From NCBI GenBank assembly GCA_021464415.1, contig JAKCWG010000921.1, positions 248,001-312,000 of the forward strand: a stretch of 64,000 nt of DNA. Reading direction: 5' to 3'. The DNA comes from Lonicera japonica (Eukaryota; Streptophyta; Magnoliopsida; Dipsacales; Caprifoliaceae). The notes beneath the pieces were generated by a model. It was not told the DNA's origin and made no database searches. It saw only the letters and a program-made list of their open reading frames with translations. Shown here in pieces: positions 10,246 to 23,232 of the stretch (positions are counted from its first letter, which is position 1; every line of letters starts with the position of its first letter). Both the position numbers and the translations under genes were made by a program.

Positions 10246-12063
10246 TTGATAGTTCGTGGATATTTTTTTCTTCAATTGACAAAACATAAAAGAGTGATAG
10301 TTAAAGGGGGTTTAAAGGGGGTTCTGTGTAATCTATCCTTACAAAAACTGAGCCATTTGCATGTTGATTCATAAAGTACATATACAGAGCACATACTGGG
10401 GACATATTCAGGAAACATTGTGAAGCGTCGCGAATACGTTGGTTACTAAATTGAATTTAACATGATCTACTACTAATCGTTTCGTTATACTAAAATTGTG
10501 ACACCCAAAAATTAAGCTCAAGTGTTTACACTGACTACTCACTCAGCCCTTCCCATTTCTATTTTTTTCTCTGTATAAAGGGAGATGGTAGTAAAATCAT
10601 CCCTAAAGTATAACATCACCACCACATGTATTATACCATTTCAATTTGTAAACTATGCATTATATTGTTCTGCTTGTTAGGAACTATCTTTCCCAAAAAC
10701 TTAAGTTGTTGAAAGAAAAACCTACAATAAATGTCATGCTTAACACAGGTGAGTCACATGTGGAGTGCATGTAGATAGAAACTAGATTAGTATCAACAGG
10801 CAGAAAACAAACAAGACTAGAATTCTTTAACAACACTACATTAGAAATATTGATCGAAATAAACACGTTTCCAATTTATGTTATATATGGTATATTGTGT
10901 AATTTCATACAAACATGTATGTATTCATAAATTTTGCAGAGAGTCCAGTTTAGTTAACATTTGCAAAGAAGAACGAGATAAAATCCATTAAAACTACTCA
11001 TTAATAAGAAGAATATTGTTTCAGAAATGCATACAGAAAAGTGAAAATGTTCATATTGTTGTAATGTAAATCACACATAACACAGATATATAGTACAATA
11101 AGTGTAATTGACATGACACATAATTAATCAAAAGCTCCGAAGACTGAAAATTAACACAGGTTTAGTTTCTATATAGAAGATATGAAACCAGGAGTTTAGA
11201 GCCTATTGATGATATATTCAGATGTCCTTGTGGTTCTAGAAATTAAAGATCTTGCGGCCTCAATTGATACGTTCTGCAATCTGCAAAATGAACTTCAACC
11301 GTCCATTTTCCTCAGATACTGAAAGAAAAAAACAAACGGTTTCTTAGTGTGTTAATCACTGCCTGTTGAGCAGATATATCAATTGACCAAGAAAGAAAGG
11401 GGGGGAAATCAGAATGTTGCTGATGTTAATTTTAACGTAGTCCATATGTATAAGATTCATGTTATCAACATTATTTAACATTTATAAGATTAATCTTGTG
11501 CTTCATGCCTTATTAACACATTTAATGTTCGTTTAGTGTTCCTGTAATCCTAAAATAGTAAATGCACACAAGTGAATCTAAGCCTATCTAAGCCTTACAA
11601 ATCAATATATAAGGTGAAGCGGCTACTCGATCCACCCATTGGCAATTAATTTTTCTTTTCACTTATTCCTTTCCAAATCTATAGATATATGAGGGACTTT
11701 TAAGGTAGTAGTTACTTGCTTGTTGGGATGAGTATAATGGCCCCTCTGTCCCTAAAAAAAAATTAAATAAAATTAATTCAAATCGCGTATTTTGGTACTT
11801 CAATATTGCTTTGAAAAGGAAAATGAGCTTAATGTGGGATGGAGGGTGTAAGAAAAGTTATATATTTCTATATATTTTTTAGCAATTAGAGAAGTGATTC
11901 ACATGCCTGTGCTAATAGAACAATGGACACTAACTCTTTTTGTGATAATTATTCAAATATCATAACTGCATGTACAAATAAGCGGACTCTAAAATCAAAG
12001 ATAATATAGAAGCTAGTACATTATAAGAGAAATTGTTGGAGAAGAGAAACTCACATTGCTGAA

Positions 12064-13242
12064 CTAATTTTGGTGCGGTATTAAATTATCATCAATGTAA
12101 ATTTCCGTTCGAGGGGGAATCTTTGACCACCCGGGCCTTCTCTGCTTCAAAAGGGGGCAGCTAATGATGTGCAGGTCCTCTAACTTGGTGAGGCTTTCCA
12201 TGTTCGACAAATACTTGAGCTTCTCACAATAAGAGATTTCTAATATTGTTTGAAGACAAGATAAGTTTCCGAACCAGTGGGGCAAGGTTTCAATTCCGAA
12301 TCCTTTTATATTTAAATACGTTAAGGAAGTGAGGTATTGAAGCTGCTCTGGTATCGATTCCCAGTGGGACCACCCATATAATTTAAGACTACTAAGACAT
12401 AGTTGCAAGTTTTTGAGGGTGTTGAGACTCGGAAATGAATTCAGCTCCTTTGAGAAGGGGCCGAGAGACAGCTCGTTTAAGTGATTAAGGCAACCCAAAG
12501 CCGGCAAACAAGTTATTCTGTCGCAGTTAGTTACATATAAATACAAGAGAGAAATACCCACTGGTTCTAGCCCCGGTAAGGTAATCAGATTATTGCATTT
12601 GTGTATGGTCAACCAATGGAGAGAGGTGCAGGATTGTAGTAGCCCACTTGGCAAACATATTAACTCCTTTCATTTCTCAATATACAAATCTTTAAGGGAT
12701 ACGAGATTGGGGAAGATAAGTGATTTTATCAAAGAAGCAATTATGCAGAGGTTTGTGATAGATTTGTTGTTCTCAAACAACTAATCCGGAAGGTAAGTAA
12801 GCTCTGTCACTGTATTGATGGACAAAGAAGCAAGAGTTGGCAAATTTCTACATATACTCATAAGTGGCGAGATGCTGTTCATGTCATAAACTGTCAATTT
12901 CTTGATACTTGTAAAACATCTGGGAATAGTGGTCAACTTTGGACAGTTCTGAACTGACAATTCCTCGAGTCGAGGAAATATTAATTCTTCAACTTCTGTC
13001 CATTCCTCCAGGTTGGGCATGGCTAATAGATTGAAAGTTATCAATGCCGGAAAAAATAATGATGTCTTATTTATACCGCCACTATGATAATGACCGTAAT
13101 AATAAAACGAAGTATCTATACACTTCAGATTAAGCATTTCAACCAACACAAGTTCCCGAAGATGTGGTAGCTGCCCAAGCATTGGGAGATATTCACCATA
13201 GGGGCACCCTATTAATATTATCTCCACCAATTGTTTAAGAGG
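12064..13242 (-). pseudogene. Resistance pseudogene, C-terminal LRR block
   Basis: The block begins LPLKQLVEIILIGCPYGEYL right after the solo-LTR duplication and ends IYIDDNLIPHQN with a stop at 12064-12066. Recurrent L-x(2)-L-x-I/V-x-x-C and x-P-x-L motifs, such as LEELSVQNCPKLTTIP and LEDLHIISCPLL, define at least ten LRRs. Two in-frame stops break it: TAG at 12781-12783 and a TGA near 12671. Outside these it is well conserved. Confidence 0.85.
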
Positions 13243-13247
13243 CAACC

Positions 13248-15975
13248 TGTAACGCCCCGAGTCCTGTTTAGAGGATTGCTCCTCCGAGACATGTTTCGTC
13301 ACTGGTGCCGTACGCCGATGGCGGAAATATCACTTGTATAAAATCCAATTTAAGAAAATTTTTGACATGGGGAGCCTATTTCTTTAATAAATCCAAACCT
13401 ATGGATGGAATATAACTCTCAATCTTTCAAATCAAATTCCACATCAACAAATATACCTATCTATCGCTTAGCTACAATATAACAGCTAGCCTCCAATGAG
13501 GTCCCAAGTATAGTATATAAAATTTCAGTTAAGCATACAACTCCCATATAACTTGTACAAACTACCATCAATACAATACATATATGTAGATCGACCAAAC
13601 TCTAAAGGAAATGATCCCCTCTATCATTAAGAACTATGACCTAAACTACGATATAGAGGCAGTCTAAGAGATACGTCCTCGCTTTCCCCATATTCTCGAT
13701 GAACCTGCAAAAGAAACTGGGTGGATAAAGGATGGATAAGTCGAAGGACTCAGTGGGAATCATATAAATATAAGTATATCAAGTTTAATTATGAAAATAG
13801 CATTTAGAAACTTCTTTTCGGGTAACTGTAGGAGAATCTCTTGTATAATAGTATAAAGTAATTCCCTCGTAGATAAATTCAGAATAGTTTTAGGGAAACC
13901 CAATTTAGACTAAGACATTAGTATTAATTATAAGAAAGTCTCACTTTAACTTTGTATAAAACCGACCCTGTCACAATTTAGAACCCATGGCACAATTCAT
14001 GTATCTTCCTCTCATAATCCTCGAGCCAATATCTCGTAAGCCATGCGACTTTCCAGATGTCTACAGGTCTGCATTCCGTGGCCTTTCACCCACGCGGCTG
14101 TAGAGTATACCGTTAGTTCCGTGCACGGTTTCAGGTCTTTCACCCAGGAGCACTCTGTCCCAATTTATGGTTCCAATCTTTAGGGACCAACCTGTGACCA
14201 ATCAATGGATAACGCCAACATATAATCTCAACAGCACATAACTCGGCTCATTTGAAACATGTTTGTGCCATATATGTATAACTTCCATTTATTATATGGA
14301 ACATCAATTTTATAACCAACTAGCATAATCTCATATCAAGTCTTTCAATCAATTTAACAACGCACCAACAGAGATTGTGTAAAGTAAAATCACCACTTGA
14401 ACCCTTAGGAGTAAGCATTAAGCTTTATTACAAGAATCATTAACATTTGTAAGGGTTCCAGGTGGGTTTTTACGTAAACTAAATGACCGGCTATAAGTTA
14501 TTGTCAAAACATGTATTTTCATATATATAAAAGCTAGCTGAGCCATTAATTTCATTATTAAAGAAAGATATGTTCACATAGCCAAAAGTCCCATTTTTCA
14601 TGTTAGGTTCTTATGTAGCCAAGTAGTAAACTTATAATTAAGGAGTAAACGTAAGTAATAAATCATAGTTTCTTGCTAAATTATGTAATTTAATATATAT
14701 ATATATATATATATATATGCATCATTCAAACCGTGAATTCCATTGTTAAAGTAGCACCTTTTCATATTCCCAAAAATCCCTTCTTCTTTTTTTTTTTACC
14801 AAAGTTGGGGTTTTTGTATAATTTCACCAAACCAAGCTTTGAATCATCAAATATTGTTTAAGCAAATAATTTATACAATTTATAAGCTACTTAGTCCATA
14901 TAAGGCATCAATTTAAACATATAATCAAAACCCCACTTTTCATGTTAAACATATATGTATTCATGTGGGAAAATTATGATAGAGCAATCAGAAGTTAAAA
15001 GAAATAGGTTTAAATGTTTGATTCCCACCTCAATAGGTCGACATCTTCGAGCTAGAAACAACGAATCGAGCTGGAAGGAGCTGAACCACAAAATCCCAAA
15101 ATTTGAGCTTGAAGCTTCTTCAATGGAGGAATGGATGAGAAGAAGATGAATAGTAATTATAGAATGATGTTTTGGTGTGGGTTTAATGTGTCTTTAAGTG
15201 GGGAAGAAATAAAGATCAATGGTTCCTCAAGTCCCTCACAAGATTGCACTCAATCTCTCTCTCTAAGGGCTCTCGGCAGTGGTGATGAAAAATGAGGAGA
15301 AATGGAGCTGAACGTATATATAAAAATCCCGTGCTTTATTTTCGGTTATTGTTCACTCGTAGCTTTTGGGACTTGCAGCATTGAACTTCGAATGGCCATA
15401 ACTTCTCGCTGGGGACTCTGATTAAGGTAATCTTTATGTCCACATAAAGGTAATTGAAAGCTCTACAAGTTCCTAAGAGGAAGCTTTCCCAAATTCTCAA
15501 CAGATAGTTCCCAGAATTTTATCGAAAACAACGCTTTGTTATAGGTTACCGAATGATCAACCTTCAGCGATTGGCCTAATTTACGCTCAGTTTTGACCGG
15601 CTAAGAGTCTGAATTGGCCTTCGGCCAAAACACGAAAGTTTTAGATTGCATAAAAATCTACATAAAAATCTAAAAACTAATGCAAAAGGAAACTCAATCG
15701 GGTAAGGAACGAAGATGCTACGCTTCCTCAAAGTTGGCCAAAATAATAAAATCGAGTAAATTGAAAACTTGCAATTGACATCCCGATTTCAATTCGAACT
15801 ACCCAAATTGCGAAAGGATCATTCTTATGAACTTAATACCTCTAATATGACATGCCGTAAATGTTGGACTGAATCGAAAAGGTCCAAAAGAAAGAATTCA
15901 AGCCCTAACGGGATTTAAGCATTAGTCGGGCTTATGAAGAGTACTAGCTTGCAATTCAAAAAATGGGGTATTACA
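13248..15975 (+). mobile_element. Solo LTR, 2.73 kb, with CAACC target duplication
   Basis: It begins TGTAACGCCCC and ends GGGGTATTACA, the TG...CA form with short inverted ends typical of long plant gypsy LTRs. CAACC is present on both sides (13243-13247 and 15976-15980). Removing the element and one CAACC restores the LRR reading frame. No internal domain or second LTR is present. A GTATATATAAAA box at about 15316 favours plus orientation. A 64-codon frame at 14955-15149 is not recognised and is probably incidental. The size suggests a Tekay-like or similar long-LTR family, but that is inference. Confidence 0.85.
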
Positions 15976-15980
15976 CAACC

Positions 15981-16871
15981 ACCTTCCATCCCTACCCTCA
16001 GTATTCACCATAATTTTCATCATCCATGTTGGGAATTTACTACCCAAGAAGTATAGAATCAAAAGTCTCTTCAGGTTCGAATAAGGCTGGAAACCTTCCA
16101 AAACTTCTTCGACATTTATCGGGCTCTCTTCGCTGTTCAAACTGCACCAGAGTTCTAGCTTATATATGTTTCTCTTTCTAAATAAATCTGTTTTTTGATC
16201 TTCTTCTGTGCCACTCACTTGTTCAAGACAACGTATCAAAAGAGCACCTCTTAGGTGCTTTAAACAACCGAGCTCTTCAATCCGCCGAACCTTTTCTCGC
16301 CTGACAACAAACCATGGTAATGTTTGAAGGCATGTTAATCTGGCCCAACTGCATCGACCGATGCAAGATAGAATAAATATCGTAATGGAGATGTCTTAAG
16401 TTTATTAAGTTACTCAGCTCATTTGGAAGCTTTTGTACACATCGTAAAGTCTGCAAATTGTACAACTTCCCAATAGATTTGGGCAAAGCTGTGATTCTAG
16501 CTCACGACAAGTCAAAATACCTCAAATATATCAGTTTGCTAATTGCATTTGACAAGTTTGTCGCCGAAACGTTGCCCAAGCTTAAAATGCACAAGCATTT
16601 GAAGTTCGACATGTTATTAGGCATATTATCATGTAAGAAAACTGTGTGCAAATATCCAGCCTTTTCTTTTGACAATGCTGTCCATATTGTTTCCCCACTC
16701 GAGTACAATGGTAAGTGCCGAACATAAGGAATGTCATTAACTACAAAATCCACCTCTAAGCTAAACCATTCAGATTTCGAAACATATTGTGTAAGGTCAT
16801 ACACAAGATCATGCATCTTACAACAAACAATACTACTATACATATCCTTATGTACTTCTTGGAACAAAGAC
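15981..16871 (-). pseudogene. Resistance pseudogene, MHD to first LRRs
   Basis: From the hAT junction the frame reads KSLFQEVHKDMYSS, then KMHDLVYDL (the MHD position closing the ARC2 module), then LRRs such as ISKLIYLRYFDLS and SIGKLYNLQTL. A TGA at 16502-16504 interrupts the LRR frame. A frameshift near 16310 moves the following segment (EELGCLKHLRGALL and FQPYSNLKRLLILYFLG) into another frame. The block ends at the solo-LTR target duplication. Confidence 0.85.
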
Positions 16872-16879
16872 TTCCGGAC

Positions 16880-17900
16880 CACTGACGTAGGGAGGTGAGG
16901 GCCCAACTGGGCTTCAGCCCACCCCAAAAATATAAATTACTTAGAGCACTAGTTATTTTTAAGCTAGCCCTACAGCCCATCCCAGCCCAGTCCTCCACTT
17001 GACCTAACAGAGATAGTTTAAAACAAAACAAAAAGAAAACAGAAGAGAAGAATTCAACCACAGTGCACACAGACTGAGAGAGCACTACACTCCGAGTCTT
17101 CTTTGTTTGAATCTTCCAATGGCGTAGGGAGGGGCCGGCCCAACTGGGCTTCAACCCACCCCAAAAAAAAATTACTTAGAGCACTAGTTATTTTTAAGTG
17201 AGCCCAGCAACCCAGCCCAACCCAACACAGACCTCCACTTGACCTAAGAGAGATAGTTTAAAACAAAAAAAAAACCAAAAAAGAAGAGAAGAAGCCGGCC
17301 GCAGTGTAAACAGACTAATAGGGAGCACTACACTTCGAGTCCTCTCTATTTGGATCTTCCTGACTTCCTTAACTCCTTTTGATAAAATAAAGTAAGTATA
17401 TTCTATGTAAACATTTGTTTTCTTCTTTTGTTTATTTGTTATAATATTATAATATATATATATATATATATGTTATATGTATTATATGTGTACTGTGTAC
17501 ACGGGCATTATGATAGAAATGTTGACTTTTGTTTATTTGTTTTATAATATTGTGTATATATATATAATATTTATGAACATTTGTAAACTAGACCAATACT
17601 CATATTTAATTTTTTCCCAAGAGCTTATATTTCAAAGCCTCAGTTTTAGTAATCAACTGTCGTATATATTTTAATTAATTTTTCGTTGTATTTTGGAACC
17701 AAATCTTAAGGCTTTGAAACTGAAATCTGGAGAAAAATTAGTCTATACATTTTTTAGCCAAACACAAAATTAATTTCAAAAATTCTTATGCTTGGAAAAG
17801 GGAAAAAAGCAAAATTGTTATTAATATTTTCTAGAACTTTTTTCTTTTTTTTCTTTTTATCATTAGCCCACCCCAAGGTAAAATCCTGGATCCGCCCTTG
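16880..17900. mobile_element. hAT-family element, about 1.0 kb, with duplicated 5' end
   Basis: The ends are CACTGACGTAGGGAGG on the left and CTGGATCCGCCCTTG on the right, whose complement CAAGGGCGGATCCAGG is a familiar plant hAT terminus. Eight-base flanks TTCCGGAC (16872-16879) and TTCCCGAC (17901-17908) match at 7 of 8 positions, fitting hAT target duplication. Its own 5' end recurs 237 bp inside at 17117 (CAATGGCGTAGGGAGG and the following 200 bp). No transposase is encoded. Confidence 0.75.
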
Positions 17901-17908
17901 TTCCCGAC

Positions 17909-18998
17909 CAAATTGTTGAAAAACTGATCACCTACATCCTCCATCACCTTTCTACTACCCCCTTCGTCGGATTAAAGGAATCCTAAAGCCATCCAGAGTT
18001 GGATTAATCGTTCTTTTTGTATGACACAATCCTTGACAAATATGGAACAATATACAAAACACTGCTTTAAAGATGGTTATGGGAGATGATTGAAACTCAA
18101 TTTTAAGATTTCTAAGACTCTTCCATTCTCATCTTGACCAGAAGCCCAGATTGTACTTTTTTGAAGATCCAACCACTCATTTTGCCCTTTTTAGAAAACA
18201 TCATCCCCCAACAACCTTTGCTGCTAATGGCACACCTCGACACTTATTCTCAATTTCAAGTCATATGACCTCTAGTTCTCGAGTCATTGGAGCTTCGCCA
18301 GTTGCAAATGCTTTTTGTTTGAATATAGACCAAATTTCATCGTCCAAAAGTAATTCCAGACAACATGAATCATGCGTCCCCATGATGGATGCCACACCTT
18401 GCCTACGAGTGGTAATATTAATATTGTTTCCCTTGGTAGTATTGACACCAAGCAAACAACTCTTAAAATCCTCCCACACATCGACATTGTCGTTCCAAAT
18501 GTCGTCAAGTACCAGGAGATATTTCTTCCTTCCCAACTCTTTTTGAAGATCGCAAAGTATCGCATCCCTGTTTTTTTCCTCCAACATCCCCTTTTTAAAA
18601 GATTCTAGGATATCCTTTAAAAGTCTCTTGGTATCAAAATTATCAGATACACATACCCAAACTCTCACATTGAAATGTCCCACAATTTTTTCATCATTGT
18701 ATATTAGTTTTGCAATAGTGTTTTCCTGAGCGAGCCTGCCAATTCCCACTATGGGAACAACATAAAGGACTTCTTGATTGCCAGAGTCGATCAACACTTC
18801 CACTATTTTCGATGCTTCAATGTCCCTTCTGGCGACTCCTGAATTGTCAAGGAAGGAATCAGTCTCTCGGTTCAAAGATACTTGAAGAGAAGCGACATCC
18901 ACAGCTCGCCTATGGAGTCCAAAACCAATTGCATCTTTGTTAATCTTCTCCAAGGATGTATTAATTTTCTTGATCTTATGAGCCATTGTTGAACGCAA
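17909..18998 (-). pseudogene. Resistance pseudogene, NB-ARC block
   Basis: Recognisable motifs in order: degenerate P-loop GIGRLAQENTIAKLIYND, RNBS-A FNVRVWVCVSDNFDTK, kinase-2 KKYLLVLDDIWND (about 18490-18525), RNBS-B NINITTRRQG, RNBS-C LLLDDEIWSIFKQKAF, GLPL as GVPLAAKVVGG, and an RNBS-D/ARC2 stretch with [10 protein letters not shown] and [11 protein letters not shown]. The kinase-2 aspartates are intact, but the P-loop lysine and threonine are lost. A TGA at 18261-18263 and further stops and frameshifts between 18240 and 17960 break the second half. Confidence 0.85.
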
Positions 18999-19316
18999 TG
19001 GGATTAGAGAATGAGAAGAAGGTAAGTAACTTTCTTGTCATTTGATTTTTGATCTCTACCTTACGTCGGAGAATTTCATAAGCAAACTCATCCAAAGCAA
19101 TTGCAGCATCATCTGTTATGCCTTTAAGCCTCTTCATCCATAGCTTCAGGGCCTCTTCATGCACTTGCCTTGCCTCAGCATCATGTATCACAGCTCGAAT
19201 CATGGTTAATGATTCACTAAGCCTAGCCAGTTCTTCTTTAAAACTCCATACAAGGCCAATCTCTTCACCAATCAGTGATAACACTTTCTTTGCTACTCCC
19301 TCTACAACAACATTTA
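18976..19316 (-). pseudogene. Resistance pseudogene, coiled-coil N-terminus
   Basis: The frame reads NVVVEGVAKKVLSLIGEEIG and on through WSFKEELARLSESLTMIRAV and DAEARQVHEEALKLWMKRLK, the usual Rx-type CC domain of CNL receptors. Near 18988 a single-base change shifts the frame, so that the following IKKINTSLEKI segment continues in the next frame. The upstream part of this open frame (to 19527) is the inserted LTR and not host protein. Confidence 0.85.
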
Positions 19317-20987
19317 TGACGCAACTTAAAATAACGCGTTGTGATATAGCCCAAGTGCAGGCACGCCAAGTTATAGTATAGTCTCGGAAGTCCGAGTGTC
19401 GAACCACAAGGATAGTCGAAAAGGAATGGAATGGATTACGGATTAAGTGGTTTTCAGATTTTGCAAGTTGGATTTGTTGTAGAACAACGGAAATGTAAAA
19501 CAGTTGTGAAAAGTGATAAGAAAGCACTAAGGTAGGTGGAGGTTAGTTACGATTTAAGAGACGGTGATCGATAGCTCATACAAAGATTTCAACACAAGGT
19601 TTCTCAAGATAAGGGGAATGTTGGTGTATCTCTCAATAGCAAAGGGTGCGACGCTAGGCGCCTCATTCCCGGATTGAAGCTATATCAAGAGAGAAACAAA
19701 CAACATTCCACCAAAGACGAGGTTATCGTTCCTATCTCTTAGCTACGGGTGTGAAGCAAGGCAACCCATTCCCGATGAAGCTAATCCGAGATAGATATGA
19801 CAAACTCGTCATAAAAAGATTTAACATAAAGCAAGTGTTTGTAATCTCATGATTTAAAGAATAAAAATTAGAAAGTGAATCCTAACAATGAAACGGAATG
19901 AAGTTTATGGGATAAATTTGTCAACTCATCATTTATCACATATGGTAGAAAATAAAGAGTCTAAATATCACATAAAGTGTAAGAAGCACTCAATATATCA
20001 ATAAATGAATCAAAGATAAGCTAAACAAATTTAAAATCCATTTATGGAGTTTTAAGAACTATTCATAATTTCTATGAAGAGAGAAAAACTCCATGGATGG
20101 GGGAAAGAGACTACAAGCTTTCTAGAATCATATAAATATGTTGTATGGTCATTAACAACCAAGCACTAAATATACAAGGCATATAAAGTCTTAATTTAAT
20201 ATGAAAATACCTAGAAAGCATGAAATAATGGAAGATATGATGAGGAAGAAGAAGATTCACAAATATTTATCAAACTTTAAATATGGATTGAGCCATTAAT
20301 CACCAAAAATTATATCGCGATTCACCTCCGTAACCTTAGTAAGAGACTACTCCATAATAAATGAAAAAACAAATATTATAGATGAAGAAATCATTCTTAC
20401 AAATCAAAATACTTACAAGGGAAAATGAAGAACAAAATGAACAAGAGCTCTCCCTTCTCTCTAGAACTTGCAAGTGTGTAAAAAACTAGATAATAAAATA
20501 TCTACCCCTTTCCTTGGCCTAAAACTAGCCACAAAAGTCTAAGAAATAATAAAATAAACAAGGGAAAATATCTAGAGACAATAATCCCTCAAAACAGGCT
20601 GAAAGGAGCAGGTAGTAGGTGTACTCGCTAGGCCATGATCGATCATGGAAGTGTTCTGCCAGAAAAAATGGTTCCATGATCGATCATGGTTATGCCCATG
20701 ATCGATCATGGTTATACCCATGATCAATCATGGTTCTGGAATTTTTTCACTCAGCACTTTGCAAGCCTCCAAGCTTACTCTTGATCAATCTATGCAATGC
20801 CATTGTATTCCAATCCTACAAAAACATGGAATACTACAAAAATACACCAACTTGGGGTAATGTTAGATACAACACTCGCCAAGGCACTAATCTCGAGATA
20901 AGTGGATAATTGTGCAGAATTAAAGCAACAAACGCGTCAAGCGACTCCGGGAAGGAGCTTAGACATGACAATATTATGCGTTTATCA
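19317..20987 (-). repeat. 3' LTR of the Athila-like element
   Basis: It is 1,671 bp long. On the minus strand it starts TGATAAACGC and ends GTTGCGTCA. It is 22 bp longer than its partner because it has one more copy of the palindromic repeat at 20633-20733. Confidence 0.95.
20633..20733. repeat. Tandem 16-bp palindromes in the LTR
   Basis: CCATGATCGATCATGG, a perfect palindrome, occurs at 20633, 20674 and 20696, with a one-base variant at 20718. The other LTR has two perfect copies (26199, 26240) and one variant (26262). The last copies are 22 bp apart, which explains the LTR length difference. Confidence 0.9.
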
Positions 20988-21005
20988 ACTCCCCTCAACT
21001 TATCT
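20988..21005 (-). promoter_or_regulatory. Polypurine tract of the Athila-like element
   Basis: The minus strand reads AGATAAGTTGAGGGGAGT immediately before the 3' LTR start TGATAAACGC. This is the expected primer site for plus-strand DNA synthesis. Confidence 0.7.
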
Positions 21006-21986
21006 CTTGCTAGTCCCTTAGCAAGACAAAAATATAATAATTACACAAGCACTACGCTATACAAAAAGTTGTTAACTTCTAAGTTCCCAAAGAAGACGAG
21101 TTGCATCTCGTGAAGGTTTTCAGAAATGATACCTACAAACATTAGAAGTTTGATCATGATGAATGATGAGAATGAAGATTCAAGTTTCAATTTGCAAAGC
21201 AAGAGGCATTACTATCAATTTTCCAGAATAATGGACTTTTGAATGCTCATCTAATTCGCCTATCTCCTTTAGAACACAATCCCATATTCTCCAATACTCA
21301 CATACTAGACTTCGATTCAAGCAATTCAATATAAACACAAAGAGTCATAGTCATTCGAGAAGGAAGAGAGAACTTTTTCAAAAACAAAAGCTCCAAGATT
21401 TGTCGATTCTAAGCACTTTCTTTATCTTTTACTTGGAAATTTCGCTAAATTAGTTCAGGGCGGTTTTCATCTCTATGGGGGGCAGCGGTCTCACTTATGA
21501 AATTTTTCAAAATTCTGCTCATTCATTGGAGCTCAAAGGAAGCTATTCACCCTTTCCCATATGGCAACCTATACCCATCCATAATATTAGACAAAGAGAC
21601 TTAAGATTTAGTCAAGTGAAGCTTTAAGTCAATATTAGGAGAAAAGTCGTCCAAGTTTTCAAAGTGCTATGCTTTTGTCCTCTCATTGGAGTATCTTTTC
21701 GAAAGAGCTTACATTATTTTTGGACAAAAATTCCTCTTCTCTCAATGAAAATAAATCTAAGTGTTATTACCGAATTGGAAACAACCAAAGCAATCTAGCA
21801 TGTGGAACAGGAGAATATAACAGGATATGAGACTAAGTGGAGCAAGGCAATTTAGATTATCATTCAAATTCCTATCTGAATCAAAGAATTCATGCCAAAC
21901 GCTAATGAAACAATAGTCTTCATTTGAACAAAAACTCAATCATTCATCAATTTTCAAACTTCACAAAAAAAATTAGAACAAAAGTT

Positions 21987-23222
21987 CTAATCCCATGGAA
22001 TTTTTACAAGCATAAATAGAAAAGCCAACCAAACAAAAAATGAAAGGCGTTTTGAAATACGCATACCCCCTAACTTGAAGAAGACATTGTCCTCAATGTG
22101 AAGAGATTGGTGAAAAGTGGAGGAATCCACTTTGGCTTTTCTAAATCCATTTAGATAACGAGCTTGAAAAGTTCCTAAGAATGCATGCTTTAAATTGCTC
22201 GGCAATGGCTTTAGCTTGATTTTTCCTTTAAGCTTCTTGGTGGACGTGGGTGTGTTTTCTTCTTGATTATCAGATGAATTAACCTGTTTATCCAACAAAG
22301 AAAACACTTGCATACATTCCTCGGGTTCCTTGGAAGTGGTTAGAAAACCTTCCGTAGAATCCGATTCTAAAGTGGCAACAAAGTCGTCTTGGACCAAAGA
22401 TTCTATCATGTTGACATGTTCACTTTCTTCATCACAATCATCTTTTTGATTATTTAAAGAGAACACGTTAAGGTCTAGAGTCATGTTACCAAAAGCTAAC
22501 TTAACGATTCCATTCTTGCAATTGATAATGGCATTGGATGTCGCAAGAAATGGTCGGCCAAGGATGACCGGAATCTCGTTAGCGGGATTCGACACAGGTT
22601 GCATGTCGAGGATGATGAAATCAACCGAAAAATAAAACTTGTCAATTTGGACAAGTACATCCTCGACCACCCCTCTTGGAATTTTAATGGATCGGTCCGC
22701 TAATTGAATCGTAACCCTCGTGGGTTTCAACTCACCCAACCCCAATTATTGATAAACCGAATATGGGAGCACATTCACGCTTGCTCCCAAATCTAACAAA
22801 GCATTTTTTATCCTACAATTTCCTATGACACACAAAATTGTGGGACACCCGGGGTCTTTGAACTTGGGGGCTCTCATGCCTTGCATGATGGAGCTCACTT
22901 GCTCTGCCATGAAGGCCTTTTTCTTTACATTCAACCTTCGTTTGGTAGTACATAAGTCCTCGAGGAACTTAGCATACGAAGGTATTTGCTTGACCGCGTC
23001 AAGCAACGGAATGTTGATTTTCACTTGTCGAAACACATCCAAAATCTCGGTATTAGATTTGGATGGTTGGTTCAATCTCTCTGGGAAAGGGACCTTGATT
23101 TCATTCTTGATTTTCTCAAGATCCTCCTTTCCTTGTTTATCTTCCTCTCTCTCCTTCTCTTTTCTCACAACCTTCTCAACCTCCGACTCCTCAACACTCG
23201 TAGATTCAACTATGTCCGCCAC
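21987..23222 (-). pseudogene. Retroelement aspartic protease region, broken
   Basis: The upper frame (22746-23222) has the conserved gag-pro linker FPERLNQPSKSN, then INIPLLDAVKQIPSYAKF, then the protease active-site strand ALLDLGASVNVLP, where the usual DTG/DSG is DLG. It stops at 22746-22748. The next frame (21987-22745) continues with LADRSIKIPRGVVEDVLVQI and VILGRPFLATSNAII, the flap and C-terminal strands of the protease, then a KIKLKPLPSNLKHAFLG segment. It ends at 21987 without any RT motif. Protease and tail are thus split by a stop or frameshift around 22745. Confidence 0.75.
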
Positions 23223-23232
23223 CTTGGGGGTT

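Larger units (their letters stand above)
9315..12050. other. Gene-poor flank downstream of the resistance pseudogene
   Basis: An (AT)n run at about 9316-9337 marks the CACTA edge. Otherwise it is AT-rich with no intact gene, apart from the small LRR scrap and direct repeats listed separately. On the minus strand the pseudogene is followed by CAATGTGAGT near 12050, and a TTTTGCAG lies near 11280. That could be a 3'-UTR intron, as found in some resistance genes, but it is unproven. Confidence 0.5.

Noticed and set aside
14955..15149. A 64-codon gene within the solo LTR
   Set aside because: Unrecognised and short; lies in LTR DNA with a TATA-like box downstream.
18151..18608. Plus-strand frames opposite the NB-ARC block
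   Set aside because: They are antisense shadows of a well-recognised domain on the other strand.
19382..19527. N-terminal extension of the resistance protein (MLSYHFSQLF...)
   Set aside because: The same sequence occurs at the other LTR (24791-25093), so it is LTR DNA read in frame by chance.
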